NCBI GenBank assembly: GCA_965277615.1
Contig: CBDIDG010000006.1
Location: 620,001-684,000, forward strand
Direction of reading: 5' to 3'
Length of the DNA: 64,000 nucleotides
From: Bog-532 sp965277615
Lineage (GTDB): Bacteria > Actinomycetota > Actinomycetes > Streptosporangiales > Streptosporangiaceae
Shown here: positions 18,644 through 27,349 of the stretch, in pieces
Position numbering within the stretch: the stretch's first letter is position 1
Layout: each line of letters starts with the position of its first letter
Translations under genes and position numbers: made by a program
The notes under the pieces: model-generated
What the model saw: only the letters and a program-made list of their open reading frames with translations
The model's database searches: none
Told to the model about the DNA's origin: nothing

Positions 18644-19489
18644 GTGCTGACTGAGGCCACTGACCAGCAAAAGAAGAGCTACGCGGAGAACGGGTTCCTG
18701 GTCGTTGAGAACTTCCTGGACCCGGCCGAGCTCGACGAGTGGCGAGCCGCCGTCGACCACGCGGTGGCCGAGCGCGGACAGCAGCTGCTTTCGTTTGCCA
18801 CCACCCCGGAAGAGAACGCCGTGGTCACCAAGTCCGATGAGGAGAAGGAGTACTACGACCAGGTTTTCACCCAGCGGAACAACCTCTGGCAGACCGACGA
18901 GCACATGCGGCGCCTGCTGCTCCAGCCCGGTCTGGGAAAGTTCGTGACCGAGGTCGCCGGGATCGACGGCGTGCGGATCTGGCACGACCAGGCCCTGATC
19001 AAGGGGCCGTACAGCAACCCGACCGCGTTCCACCTCGACGTTCCGTTCTGGTCGTTCAAGTCGGCCGACGCCATCACGATCTGGATGGCCCTGGACGACG
19101 CCACGATCGAGAACGGCTGCCTGTACTACGTGCCCGGCAGCCATCTGGCTCGCAAGTTCGACAACGTCAGCATCGGCAGCCGCATCGGCTCGCTGTTCGA
19201 CGTCTATCCCGATTGGGCCGGGGTCGCGCCGGTGCCCTGCCCGGTGCCGGCCGGCGGGGCCCTGTTCCACAACGGGCTCACCTTCCACGGCGCGGGGGCC
19301 AACATGACCCCCGGGCTCCGGCGGGCCATGACCTGCGCCTACATGCCGGACGGGGCGGTGTTCAACGGCACTCAGAACGTGCTGCCGCCGGCCTATTTCC
19401 GGACCCTCGAGGTGGGCCAGGTGCTCGACAACGAGGCCCAGAACCCGCTGGTCTACTCCCGGCGCGGCGCCGCCGGGTCGAGCAATTGA
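18644..19489 (+). CDS. PhyH-family Fe(II)/2-oxoglutarate dioxygenase
   Basis: The 281-residue protein starts at GTG with AAAGG 10 bp upstream. It has the phytanoyl-CoA dioxygenase pattern: iron ligands H130 and D132 in FHLDVPFWSF, H215 in TFHGAGANM, and R226/R227 for 2-oxoglutarate. The double-stranded beta-helix core contains CLYYVPGSHLARKF. The family hydroxylates small molecules, and hydroxylation can remove O- or N-methyl groups. The substrate is unknown. Its place between rhamnosidases and sugar isomerases suggests action on a modified sugar (for example O-methyl-rhamnose) or on a released aglycone. It overlaps the next gene by 4 bp (TTGA). Confidence 0.85.
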   Translation: MLTEATDQQKKSYAENGFLVVENFLDPAELDEWRAAVDHAVAERGQQLLSFATTPEENAVVTKSDEEKEYYDQVFTQRNNLWQTDEHMRRLLLQPGLGKFVTEVAGIDGVRIWHDQALIKGPYSNPTAFHLDVPFWSFKSADAITIWMALDDATIENGCLYYVPGSHLARKFDNVSIGSRIGSLFDVYPDWAGVAPVPCPVPAGGALFHNGLTFHGAGANMTPGLRRAMTCAYMPDGAVFNGTQNVLPPAYFRTLEVGQVLDNEAQNPLVYSRRGAAGSSN

Positions 19490-20934
19490 GCGGTGACCTG
19501 CTGCCGCGCATCACCCCGCGTCCCACCACGGTGGGCCTGGTGGCCGGCGGCCTCGGCGCCTACTGGCCGCAGTTCCCTGACCTGCTGCCGCAGCTGCAAT
19601 CCTCGGCCCGGCGGGTCAGCCAGCGGATCCAGGGGCTGGGCTGCGACGTCGTCGACGCCGGGTTCATCTCCGACGCCGAGCAGGGGGCCCGGGCCGCCGA
19701 GGTGCTGCGCACGGCCGGCTGCGACCTCATCGTGGGGTTCCTCACCACCTACATGACCGCGTCCATGCTGGTGCCGATCGCGCAGCGCAGCGGCGCCCCG
19801 GTGCTGCTGATCAACCTTCAGCCGACCGAGAAGATGGACCACGCCACGTTCGGGACCGGTGAATGGCTGGCCTACTGCGGCGCGTGCCCGCTGCCGGAGA
19901 TGGCCAGCAGCTTTGCCCGGGTTGGGGTGCCGTTCCGCTCGGTGTCCGGCTACCTCGAGGACGAGCGCGCCTGGGCCCGGATCGGCCGCTGGATCTCCGC
20001 GGCGGGTGTCCGGGGCGCGCTCCGGGCCGGTCGGCACGGGCTGATGGGGCACCTCTATCCCGGCATGCTCGACGTGTCCACCGACCTCACCCTGGTCAGC
20101 GCGAACTTCGGCGGCCACGTGGAGGTGCTCGAATTCGACGATCTCCGGGTCCGGGCCGCCGCCGTCACCGACGATCAGGTGGACGAGCGGATGGACCTGG
20201 CCCGCACCGTGTTCGAGCTCGACCCGTCGGTACAGGAAGAGGACTTCCGCTGGGCCGCCCGGGTCTCGGTCGGCCTGGACCGCCTCGTCGACGACTTCGG
20301 CCTGGACAGCCTGGCCTATTACCACCGTGGCCTGGAGGGCGAGCAGCACGAGCGCCTGGGGGCGGGCATGATCCTGGGCGCGTCGCTGCTGACCGCGCGC
20401 GGGGTGCCGGCCTGCGGCGAGTACGAACTGCGCACCTCGCTGGCCATGCTGATCACCGACCGGCTCGGCGGGGGCGGCTCGTTCACCGAGTTGCAGGCGC
20501 TCAACTTCGCCGACAACGTGGTCGAGATGGGCCACGATGGCCCGGCCCACCTGCAGATCTCTGGCCGCCGCCCGCTCCTGCGCGGGCTGGGGGTCTACCA
20601 CGGCAAGCGGGGCTGGGGCGTGTCGGTCGAGCTCGACGTCCGGCCGGGACCGGTGACCGCGTTCGGCCTGGCCCAGGAACGGGACGGCTCGTTCCGTTTC
20701 ATCACCTCGCCCGGCACGGTCGTGCCCGGGTCCCTGCTACAGATCGGGAACACCACCTCCCGCGTCGATTTCGGGTGCGATCCCGGCGAGTGGACCGATG
20801 CCTGGAGTGCCTCCGGCATGTCTCACCACTGGGCGCTCGGGACGGGCGATCTGAGCGCCGAGCTGCGGGCGACCGCCGAACTCGTCGGCGCCGAGATCAC
20901 TGAGGTCGTGCCACCGTTTACCCGCATGATCTAG
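19486..20934 (+). CDS. L-arabinose/L-fucose isomerase-like protein
   Basis: The 482-residue protein starts at TTG overlapping the dioxygenase stop. The N-terminal part (TVGLVAGGLGAYWPQFPDLLPQL, AGCDLIVGFLTTYMTASMLVPIA) matches the Rossmann-like first domain of the arabinose/fucose isomerase superfamily. The middle carries GHLYPGMLDVSTDLTLVSANFGGHVEVLEFDDL, and an Asp/Glu/His-bearing C-terminal part follows. Members convert aldoses to ketoses using a divalent metal. Because a genuine rhamnose isomerase follows, this paralogue probably handles another sugar from the same glycans or the product of the dioxygenase or reductase. It is distant from classical AraA and FucI, so it could also be a non-isomerase member. 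Confidence 0.65.
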   Translation: MSGDLLPRITPRPTTVGLVAGGLGAYWPQFPDLLPQLQSSARRVSQRIQGLGCDVVDAGFISDAEQGARAAEVLRTAGCDLIVGFLTTYMTASMLVPIAQRSGAPVLLINLQPTEKMDHATFGTGEWLAYCGACPLPEMASSFARVGVPFRSVSGYLEDERAWARIGRWISAAGVRGALRAGRHGLMGHLYPGMLDVSTDLTLVSANFGGHVEVLEFDDLRVRAAAVTDDQVDERMDLARTVFELDPSVQEEDFRWAARVSVGLDRLVDDFGLDSLAYYHRGLEGEQHERLGAGMILGASLLTARGVPACGEYELRTSLAMLITDRLGGGGSFTELQALNFADNVVEMGHDGPAHLQISGRRPLLRGLGVYHGKRGWGVSVELDVRPGPVTAFGLAQERDGSFRFITSPGTVVPGSLLQIGNTTSRVDFGCDPGEWTDAWSASGMSHHWALGTGDLSAELRATAELVGAEITEVVPPFTRMI

Positions 20935-20958
20935 GAACTCCAGGAAGGTAGGCCGGCT

Positions 20959-22125
20959 ATGGCCGATGCCCAGGTCGTCAAGGACATGCTTCGGCGCCAG
21001 CACATCGAGCTGCCGTCGTGGGCCTTCGGGAACTCGGGGACCCGATTCAAGGTCTTCGCGCAGCCGGGAGTGCCGCGTGACCCGTTCGAGAAGGTGGCGG
21101 ACGCGGCCCAGGTCCACCGCTATACCGGGGTGGCCCCCACCGTCGCGCTGCACATCCCGTGGGACAAGGTCGACGACTACGCTGGCCTGGCCGCCGCGGC
21201 CAAGGAGCAGGGCGTCACGATCGGCACGATCAACGCCAACGTGTTCCAGGACGACGACTACAAGCTGGGCAGCATCACCAACCCAGACCCCCGGATCCGG
21301 CGCAAGGCCCTCGATCACCTCATCGAATGCGTCGACGTGATGGACGTGACCGGATCCCGGGACCTGAAGCTGTGGTTCTCTGACGGCACGAACTACCCAG
21401 GCCAGGACAGCATCCGCGCCCGCCAGGACCGGCTGGCCGAAGGGCTGCGGGCGGTGTACGAGCGGCTCGGCGGCCACCAGCGGCTCATCTTGGAGTACAA
21501 GCTGTTCGAGCCGGCGTTCTACCACATGGACGTGCCGGACTGGGGCACGTCGTTCGCGCACTGCCTGGAGCTCGGTGACCAGGCCCAGGTGTGCGTCGAC
21601 ACCGGGCACCACGCGCCCGGGACCAACATCGAGTTCATCGTGGCGTTCCTGCTGCGGGCCGGGAAGCTCGGCGCCTTCGACTTCAACTCCCGCTTCTACG
21701 CCGACGACGACCTGATGGCCGGGGCGGCCGACCCGTTCCAGCTCTTCCGCATCCTGTTCGAGGTCAACGCCGGGGGCGGGTTCGACCCGGGCAGCGGCAT
21801 CGCGTTCATGCTCGACGAATGCCACAACATCGAGCCCAAGATCCCCGGCCAGATCCGCTCGGTGATGAACGTCCAGGAAGCGACGGCCAAAGCCCTCCTG
21901 GTCGACCGGGACGCGCTCGCCGCGGCCCAGCAAGCCGGCGACGTCCTCGGCGCCAACGCCGTCATGATGGACGCCTACAACACCGACGTCCGCCCCTTGC
22001 TGGGCACCCTCCGTTCCGAACTGGGCCTTGACCCAGATCCCATGGCCGCCTACGCCGCCTCCGGATACGCCGACCGGATAGCCGCCGAGCGGGTCAGCGG
22101 GCAGCAGGCCGGCTGGGGCGCCTAG
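20959..22125 (+). CDS. rhaI: L-rhamnose isomerase
   Basis: The 388-residue protein matches the RhaI subtype found in Streptomyces and Pseudomonas stutzeri, which converts L-rhamnose to L-rhamnulose. Metal-site wording is visible: LEYKLFEP, VCVDTGHHAPGTNIEF and FDFNSRFYADDDL, followed by the family block AADPFQLFRILFEV. ATG follows AGGAAGG by about 10 bp. It is the last gene of the locus. Neither rhamnulokinase nor rhamnulose-phosphate aldolase is present in the window, so the pathway must be completed elsewhere. Confidence 0.92.
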   Translation: MADAQVVKDMLRRQHIELPSWAFGNSGTRFKVFAQPGVPRDPFEKVADAAQVHRYTGVAPTVALHIPWDKVDDYAGLAAAAKEQGVTIGTINANVFQDDDYKLGSITNPDPRIRRKALDHLIECVDVMDVTGSRDLKLWFSDGTNYPGQDSIRARQDRLAEGLRAVYERLGGHQRLILEYKLFEPAFYHMDVPDWGTSFAHCLELGDQAQVCVDTGHHAPGTNIEFIVAFLLRAGKLGAFDFNSRFYADDDLMAGAADPFQLFRILFEVNAGGGFDPGSGIAFMLDECHNIEPKIPGQIRSVMNVQEATAKALLVDRDALAAAQQAGDVLGANAVMMDAYNTDVRPLLGTLRSELGLDPDPMAAYAASGYADRIAAERVSGQQAGWGA

Positions 22126-22215
22126 CCGAAGCTTGTCATCCCTCCCGGTGCGCTCCCTGCAGTCAGACCCGGTACCCTAGGCTCCGATTCCGCGCGCCGG
22201 TCCATCCGGCGCCGG

Positions 22216-22287
22216 GGGCGCATAGCTCAGCGGTAGAGCACTCGCCTTACAAGCGAGCGGCCGGTGGTTCGAACCCACCTGCGCCCA
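22216..22287 (+). tRNA. tRNA-Val (anticodon TAC)
   Basis: The cloverleaf is complete: acceptor GGGCGCA/TGCGCCC, D arm GCTC-GAGC, anticodon stem CTCGC/GCGAG around loop CTTACAA (anticodon TAC at 22248-22250), and T stem GGTGG/CCACC with TTCGAAC. Length is 72 with discriminator A; CCA is not encoded. A partial second copy lies 5.7 kb downstream. Confidence 0.95.
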
Positions 22288-22456
22288 CGGATTTTCGGGT
22301 CCGTGTCGTACGTCCCTGCTTTCATTCACCTCACGGGCTCTGATTGACCAAGTGGGTGAAAGCGCTATGCCGGCGAACGACAAAGCTCCGGCTAAAGCAA
22401 CATGGCGCGCCGCCGTGCATACCGGCGTGATCACCCGTATCCCGAGTGCTCTTTGA
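22241..22456 (+). repeat. Direct repeat copy A with endonuclease VII gene remnant
   Basis: From the anticodon stem of the tRNA to about 22450 the sequence matches 27915-28200 with scattered changes and one deletion of roughly 85 bp. After the tRNA end both copies share CGGATTTTCGGGTCCG. At 22372 an ATG opens MPANDKAPAKA, matching MSANGKAPGKA of copy B. After the deletion, ARRRAYRRDHPYPE matches the endonuclease reading frame, with synonymous changes, and then decays. This is a relic of the same gene. Confidence 0.8.
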
Positions 22457-22811
22457 ATTTCCGGACCATGACTGCATGTGCATCGAGCCGCCCGGCGGAA
22501 CCGAGTGGAATCCGTTCCGCGCGTCCTGGGAGTGGTTCTGGCGGGCGCGCCCGGTAGGACCGGCCGTCGAGTTAAGGCAGAGCACATGATGGCCATCCTC
22601 GCGCTCGCCGCAGTGACTAAGCGTGATTATCTCAATATTTGTCTCGTCTCACGTCTCGCGGGCGTCTGCACGTAATAGCACGGCCCGCCGCATGAGACAT
22701 AGACGTAGACAAGCACGCCCCGTGACCAACAGGAGGTGTGAGGCAAGCCCACGGAGAGCCAAACAATGATCACGCTTGCTGCCGGACCTGACGTTATCGG
22801 CGGGCACGCGC
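22457..22811. other. Gene-poor stretch after the relic
   Basis: No convincing gene is seen. A 37-codon frame at 22476-22589 (+) starts MCIEPPGGTEWNPF and is rich in Trp and Arg. It could be a fragment of an element-borne protein, but nothing identifies it. The remainder around 22620-22700 is A+T-richer and featureless. Confidence 0.4.
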
Positions 22812-23828
22812 CTACCGGTTACCAAGCGAATCGATAGCGGCGGCGACCTGGCGTGGTGAGGCGATCATCGTCAGGTGGCGGCCGGGTACGTAAACCGGCG
22901 GCGGGGCGCCGATTCTCCGTGCCGTCAACGCCGCGTCGGAATGTGACATCTCCGGGTCGTTGGCTCCTACGACCACTAGCTTTGGCACGTCAGCCGTTTT
23001 CAGCGCGATGAACTGCGCGGGAGTCATGGCGGTGATGCCATAGCGCATCGAGTACATGATCTCCGCCTGGAACCCGGGCTGCTCCAGCGGCCACCGCCAG
23101 GTGTTGACGCCTGCCTTGCTCAATTGCGGGCACGTGGGCCCGCACATGGCGTTATAGATGTTCTTGATCAGCCAACCTTGGCTGAGCGCCAGCCGCAGAA
23201 CCGACGTCTTGTACGGGTTGGTGAACAGCGTGGCGGCGATCGCGCCCACAGACGACGGGGCGCCAAGCGGGGTCGCATCACCGTCGAGAAAAACGACGCC
23301 CTTTATGCTCCCAGGGTTTTCCAGCGCGGTGATGCCGACGTCCGCAGCGCCGGCAGAATGGCCGACGAGGATGGGGGCGTCCGGCCCAGTGAGCTTCTCC
23401 GTCTTGACGAACGCGGAGATCTGCCCGGCGAGATGCCCAGCGCTGAATCGCGGATTCGGCGCACTGTAGCCGGTACCGGACAGGTCGATCGCGAACACGC
23501 GGTGGTTCTTGGCCAGCATCGGTCCGAGCGCTGCGAAGGTATCCGCGGTTTCGAACGCGCCGGGTATCAGTACGACCGGTGTCCCGTGCGTGCCCCACTC
23601 GAGGAACCGCGTGTCCCACCCGCTGCCATTCGCGAACAACAGGTGCGCCGGCCGTGGCGCAGGTCCGTCGGTCGCAAGGTTGTAGCCGAAGCTCGCCACG
23701 GTGACCGCGACCACCAGCGCCACGATGGCTATCCCGGCCACCTTCGCGACGCGCTTCAAGATCGGCGGGAACCTCCGGGGAGGGCTGAGCCCGGCCGGCG
23801 GCACCTCGGTGGTAGTCACAGGAGCCAT
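22812..23828 (-). CDS. Membrane-anchored alpha/beta hydrolase
   Basis: The 338-residue protein has a cytoplasmic Pro-rich start, one membrane helix at about residues 29-48 (VAGIAIVALVVAVTVASFGY), then an alpha/beta-hydrolase domain outside the membrane. The oxyanion strand is VVLIPGAFETADTF. The nucleophile elbow is GHSAG (Ser near residue 158), and a catalytic His sits in GRHLTMIA near the end. It resembles epoxide-hydrolase/haloperoxidase-type esterases, but the substrate is unknown. It is a single gene inside the tRNA-flanked segment. Confidence 0.8.
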   Translation of the reverse strand: MAPVTTTEVPPAGLSPPRRFPPILKRVAKVAGIAIVALVVAVTVASFGYNLATDGPAPRPAHLLFANGSGWDTRFLEWGTHGTPVVLIPGAFETADTFAALGPMLAKNHRVFAIDLSGTGYSAPNPRFSAGHLAGQISAFVKTEKLTGPDAPILVGHSAGAADVGITALENPGSIKGVVFLDGDATPLGAPSSVGAIAATLFTNPYKTSVLRLALSQGWLIKNIYNAMCGPTCPQLSKAGVNTWRWPLEQPGFQAEIMYSMRYGITAMTPAQFIALKTADVPKLVVVGANDPEMSHSDAALTARRIGAPPPVYVPGRHLTMIASPRQVAAAIDSLGNR

Positions 23829-23973
23829 TTTCCGGGGTCAACGCTGAGATTCCCCTGAGACCCGGATGGGCAGCCATGTGAGGCGACAGCAGGCGACGCA
23901 GACAGACGCACCGACGGTGCATTGCAAGCGAGGAGTCACAGGATGCGGTGGATGACTGGCCTCTCGACTTCAG

Positions 23974-24053
23974 CCGGGGAGCCGAAGTGAGAGCCAACGC
24001 ACTGAGATGCTGAACGGTCCAAGCCGACTCACTGCGACGTTCGTACAGCCAGA
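23974..24053 (+). repeat. 80-bp direct repeat, copy A
   Basis: GGAGCC-AAGT-GAGCCAACGCA and the following AAGCCGACTCA...GCGAC-TTCGT wording recur at 27795-27872 in the same orientation. Copy A has a stop early in the shared reading frame. It may be the remnant of an element end. Confidence 0.7.
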
Positions 24054-24085
24054 GACGAGTACGCGGGAAGGACTGCTTGGTGGTC

Positions 24086-25162
24086 TTACTCGTCTGTCAG
24101 CACTGTGTGGAGTTCTGAGCCCGAGCTGGCTACGTTCTCCTCGCCATGGCCCCCCTGCGCGGCGCGCTCGGCGAAGAGGTATGCCCCCATGGTGAAGATC
24201 AGCATCCCGGCGAGGAGCTGCATCGAGTAGGTGACGTTCATCAGCTCGCTGATGCGCCGCGAGGGGTCGCGATTTTCCAGCGCAGTGAGCATCATGTAGC
24301 CGCCCCAGCAGGCGAGCGCCGCGGAGCCGACGAAGGCCAGGGACAGCGGAAGCCGCAGCGGCAGGGCGCCGGCGCGTGGGAACGCAACCAGCAGCACCCC
24401 CGTTACCGTCATCACCGCGAACAAGACGTAGGCCGCCTCGAGTGCGTAGAAATCACTCGTCCGGTCGGCGATCTGGGTGGCGGTGAGCCCGCTCGTCGAA
24501 CCGGTGGCCCACAGCAGATGGGCCGTCAACGGCACGAGCACTACTGCGGAGGCCATCAGAGCCGTGGCTCGCTGCACGCCACGCGTCGGACCCCGCCCCG
24601 CCAGCCTGGAGATCCGGCCTTGCCACAGATGTCCCCAGCGCGCGCTTGCGTACAGGACGAAGAGCGCACCCAGGGCGACAGCCTGGACGATGAAGCCGGT
24701 GTAGACGACGGTGAACACCCACTCGTCCAGGAACGGGCGGGCGGCAGATCCGCCGGAGGGCGCCGCGGTTCCACCCAGCAGCCGAGCGCCGAGTTGCAGC
24801 GGATAGCCGACCACAATCGGGCTGAGCAGGCCGGTGCCGGCCCAGGCCGGAAAAATGAGGAGCCAGACCGGCACCCGCCGACCCCACGGCTGGGTGAGCA
24901 GCAGTGCCAGCACGATTACCATCGAATCGAGCAGGACGCTGGCGGAGTTTCCGGCGATCATCGCGGTGCGATGCTCGATCAGCAGGCTGCCATCGGGGAT
25001 GCCGACGCGGCTGCCCGACACCCACGCGATCTTGAGCGCGAGATAGGGCACGCAGGCAGTAAAGGCCAGAGCGCGCAGGACTCGTGCCGTACTGCGAGGC
25101 TTGTCGAATACACCGACGCGGTCCGGGTCGTCCCGGTGCGCCCGGTACGGAGTGTTGTTCAT
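24086..25162 (-). CDS. Multi-pass membrane protein of unknown function
   Basis: The 358-residue protein has a charged N-terminus (residues 1-27) and about eight hydrophobic segments, with a longer extracellular-type loop around residues 125-150 (GTAAPSGGSAARPFLDE). The C-terminus is acidic. I recognise no family motif. Similar unannotated membrane proteins occur in other actinomycetes, but no role can be assigned. It lies alone between the hydrolase and the divergent ECF41 operon. Confidence 0.75.
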   Translation of the reverse strand: MNNTPYRAHRDDPDRVGVFDKPRSTARVLRALAFTACVPYLALKIAWVSGSRVGIPDGSLLIEHRTAMIAGNSASVLLDSMVIVLALLLTQPWGRRVPVWLLIFPAWAGTGLLSPIVVGYPLQLGARLLGGTAAPSGGSAARPFLDEWVFTVVYTGFIVQAVALGALFVLYASARWGHLWQGRISRLAGRGPTRGVQRATALMASAVVLVPLTAHLLWATGSTSGLTATQIADRTSDFYALEAAYVLFAVMTVTGVLLVAFPRAGALPLRLPLSLAFVGSAALACWGGYMMLTALENRDPSRRISELMNVTYSMQLLAGMLIFTMGAYLFAERAAQGGHGEENVASSGSELHTVLTDE

Positions 25163-25428
25163 GACCTAACCCCTCGTTGATCGCCACACTGGGACTCGTT
25201 CTGAATCGGGTGCTGGGCCATCTCATGCGGTCTTGACCGCGCCGCCGCGGCGCAGCTGGGTGATGACGCCACCGGCCGCATCAGTTGATGGGTACACGTC
25301 GGAGACGAGCCAGCCCGGCACGCTGTGACATGGACGAATCTGACGGGTAGCCGCCTGACACCCGGCGGCGCAGACCCAGTTCGCGCGATCATGCCCAACG
25401 ACCTCCTCCCAGCCGCCATCGCCTCCCA

Positions 25429-25456
25429 TGTCACGGACGGCCGGGGCTGTCTCGTC
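25429..25456 (+). promoter_or_regulatory. ECF41-type promoter before the epimerase/sigma operon
   Basis: TGTCAC (25429-25434) and CGTC (25453-25456) are separated by 18 bp. They match the -35 and -10 elements known for ECF41 promoters, and lie 37 bp before the ATG of the partner epimerase. This fits positive autoregulation by the sigma factor encoded second in the operon. Confidence 0.6.
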
Positions 25457-25493
25457 TCAGTTCGCAGAAACAGGCTCTGGAATCGGGAAGGTG

Positions 25494-26429
25494 ATGATCG
25501 TGAAGGTGTTCGTGGCAGGCGGTGCTGGAGTCCTGGGGCGGCGGCTGGTGCCGCAGCTCGTGGCCCGGGGTCACCAGGTGACGGCGACAACGACGACTCC
25601 GGCCAAGCTGGACTTGCTGGAACAGCTGGGCGCGGAAGGCGTCGTGATGGACGGGCTGGACGCGGTGTCGGTCGGCGAGGCGGTGGCCAAGGCCCGGCCG
25701 GACGCGCTCGTGCACCAGATGACCGGGCTTTCTCTGGCCCACAACGGAAAGCCCGATTTGAAGCACCCCGACCGGTTTTTCGCCGCCACTAACCGGCTGC
25801 GCACCGACGGGACCGACCATCTGCTGGCAGCCGCTGAGGCGACCGGCGTATCCCACGTCGTCGCGCAAAGCTTTGGCGCCTTCGGCGGCATCCGCGAGGG
25901 TGGATGGGTGAAGACCGAGGAGGATCCGATGGATCCAGGCCCGGCGAGCGCACGAAAGGGGCCGGAGGCGCTCCGCCATCTCGAGGACGTGGTCGTGCAG
26001 GCAGGTGGCGCAGCCCTGCGATACGGCAGCTTCTACGGGCCGGGCGCCATCGACGACCAGGTCGAACTAGTACGCAAGCGGCAGTTCCCTCTTGTCGGGG
26101 GCGGCACCGGCTACATGTCATGGGTACATCTCGACGACGCGGCGAGCGCCACCATCCTGGCCATGGAGCAAGAGGCGAGCGGCGTGTTCAACATCGTGGA
26201 CGACGAACCTGCCCCAGCCAGCGCGTGGCTGCCTTATCTGGCCGCATGCGCAGGGGCCAAGCGGCCGATGCGGGTCCCCAAGTGGCTAGCCCGCCTGCTG
26301 GCCGGAGAAATGGCCGTGATGATGATGACCGAGGCACGCGGCTTCTCCAACGCCAAGGCCAAGCGAGAGCTCGGCTGGGAGCTGAGCCACCCCTCGTGGC
26401 GCCAGGGCTTCAAGGAAGAGCTGGCATGA
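25494..26429 (+). CDS. NAD-dependent epimerase/dehydratase (ECF41 partner)
   Basis: This roughly 311-residue extended SDR has the Rossmann motif AGGAGVLGRRLV near its start and a conserved C-terminal block (FSNAKAKRELGWELSHPSWRQGF) typical of nucleoside-sugar epimerase-like proteins. The usual YxxxK is not obvious: the active-site region reads SARKGPEALRHLE, so catalysis may be atypical. ATG at 25494 or GTG at 25500 are both possible after GGGAAGG. ECF41 sigma genes are commonly paired with a carboxymuconolactone decarboxylase, an oxidoreductase or an epimerase, and this gene fills that slot. ATGA couples it to the sigma gene. Confidence 0.82.
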   Translation: MIVKVFVAGGAGVLGRRLVPQLVARGHQVTATTTTPAKLDLLEQLGAEGVVMDGLDAVSVGEAVAKARPDALVHQMTGLSLAHNGKPDLKHPDRFFAATNRLRTDGTDHLLAAAEATGVSHVVAQSFGAFGGIREGGWVKTEEDPMDPGPASARKGPEALRHLEDVVVQAGGAALRYGSFYGPGAIDDQVELVRKRQFPLVGGGTGYMSWVHLDDAASATILAMEQEASGVFNIVDDEPAPASAWLPYLAACAGAKRPMRVPKWLARLLAGEMAVMMMTEARGFSNAKAKRELGWELSHPSWRQGFKEELA

Positions 26430-27349
26430 CCCGGACCCAGGAGTTCGAGCAGTTGCGGCCGCTGCTGTTCTCCATCGCCTACCGGATCCTCGGCGGCGTA
26501 AGCGAGGCCGAGGATGCGGTCCAGGACACCTGGCTGCGCTTCGAGGCTTCCCCAGTACAACCCACATCAACCAAGGCCTTCCTTTCGGCCGTGGTCACCC
26601 GGATTTCAATCGACGTGCTGCGGTCGGCCCGTGTCCGGCGGGAAGAGTACGTCGGGCCGTGGTTCCCCGAGCCGTTGCTCACCGACCCCTACCAGGACCC
26701 GGAGCGGTCGGCGGAGCTGGCCGACTCGGTGTCGATGGCGGCCCTGCTGCTGCTGGAGCGGCTCAGCCCGCTCGAGCGGGCGGTCTTCGTGCTGCGGGAG
26801 GTGTTCGGGTTCGGCTTCCCCGAGGTCGCCTCGGCGGTGGGGCGGTCGGAGGTGGCGTGCCGCCAGCTCGCGGTGCGGGCGCGGCGCCACATGGACGCAG
26901 GGCGCCCTCGTTTCGAGGCAGACCGCCGGGAGCGAGAAGAACTGGCGGCACGGTTCTTCGACGCGCTCAGCGAAGGCGATCTCGACGGGCTGCGGGTCCT
27001 GCTCGCCGCCGACGCATCGCTGGCCGGCGACAGCGGCGGCAAGGCCCCACAGTTGGCCCGGGCCATCTTCGGCGCCGAGAAGGTAGCCCGGATGCTTGCC
27101 TCGATCTTCCCACGGCTCGTCCGGATCGGCGTGACGCTGGAGCCGCATGAGGTGAACAGCCAGCCGGGCGCGATCCTCCGCGACCGGGACGGCAAGGTCC
27201 TCACCGCCTGGGCGCTCGACGTACTCGACGGACGGATCCAGATGATCCGGACAGTGACCAACCCCGACAAGCTCGGGCACGTGGGTCCGGTGGCCGACGC
27301 CTGGGCAGCCGCCCGCGAGGCGAACCACGCGCGCCGGCCCACCGATTGA
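26426..27349 (+). CDS. ECF41-family (SigJ-like) sigma factor
   Basis: The 307-residue protein has sigma region 2 (LFSIAYRILGGVSEAEDAVQDTWLRF), region 4 (LSPLERAVFVLREVFGFGFPEVASAVGRSEVACRQLAVRAR) and a fused SnoaL-like C-terminal domain (residues 175-300) with the family tag NPDKL. In ECF41 proteins the C-terminal extension controls activity in place of a separate anti-sigma factor. ATG overlaps the epimerase stop and follows AAGGAAG by 7 bp. Its likely target is the promoter before the epimerase. Confidence 0.93.
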   Translation: MTRTQEFEQLRPLLFSIAYRILGGVSEAEDAVQDTWLRFEASPVQPTSTKAFLSAVVTRISIDVLRSARVRREEYVGPWFPEPLLTDPYQDPERSAELADSVSMAALLLLERLSPLERAVFVLREVFGFGFPEVASAVGRSEVACRQLAVRARRHMDAGRPRFEADRREREELAARFFDALSEGDLDGLRVLLAADASLAGDSGGKAPQLARAIFGAEKVARMLASIFPRLVRIGVTLEPHEVNSQPGAILRDRDGKVLTAWALDVLDGRIQMIRTVTNPDKLGHVGPVADAWAAAREANHARRPTD

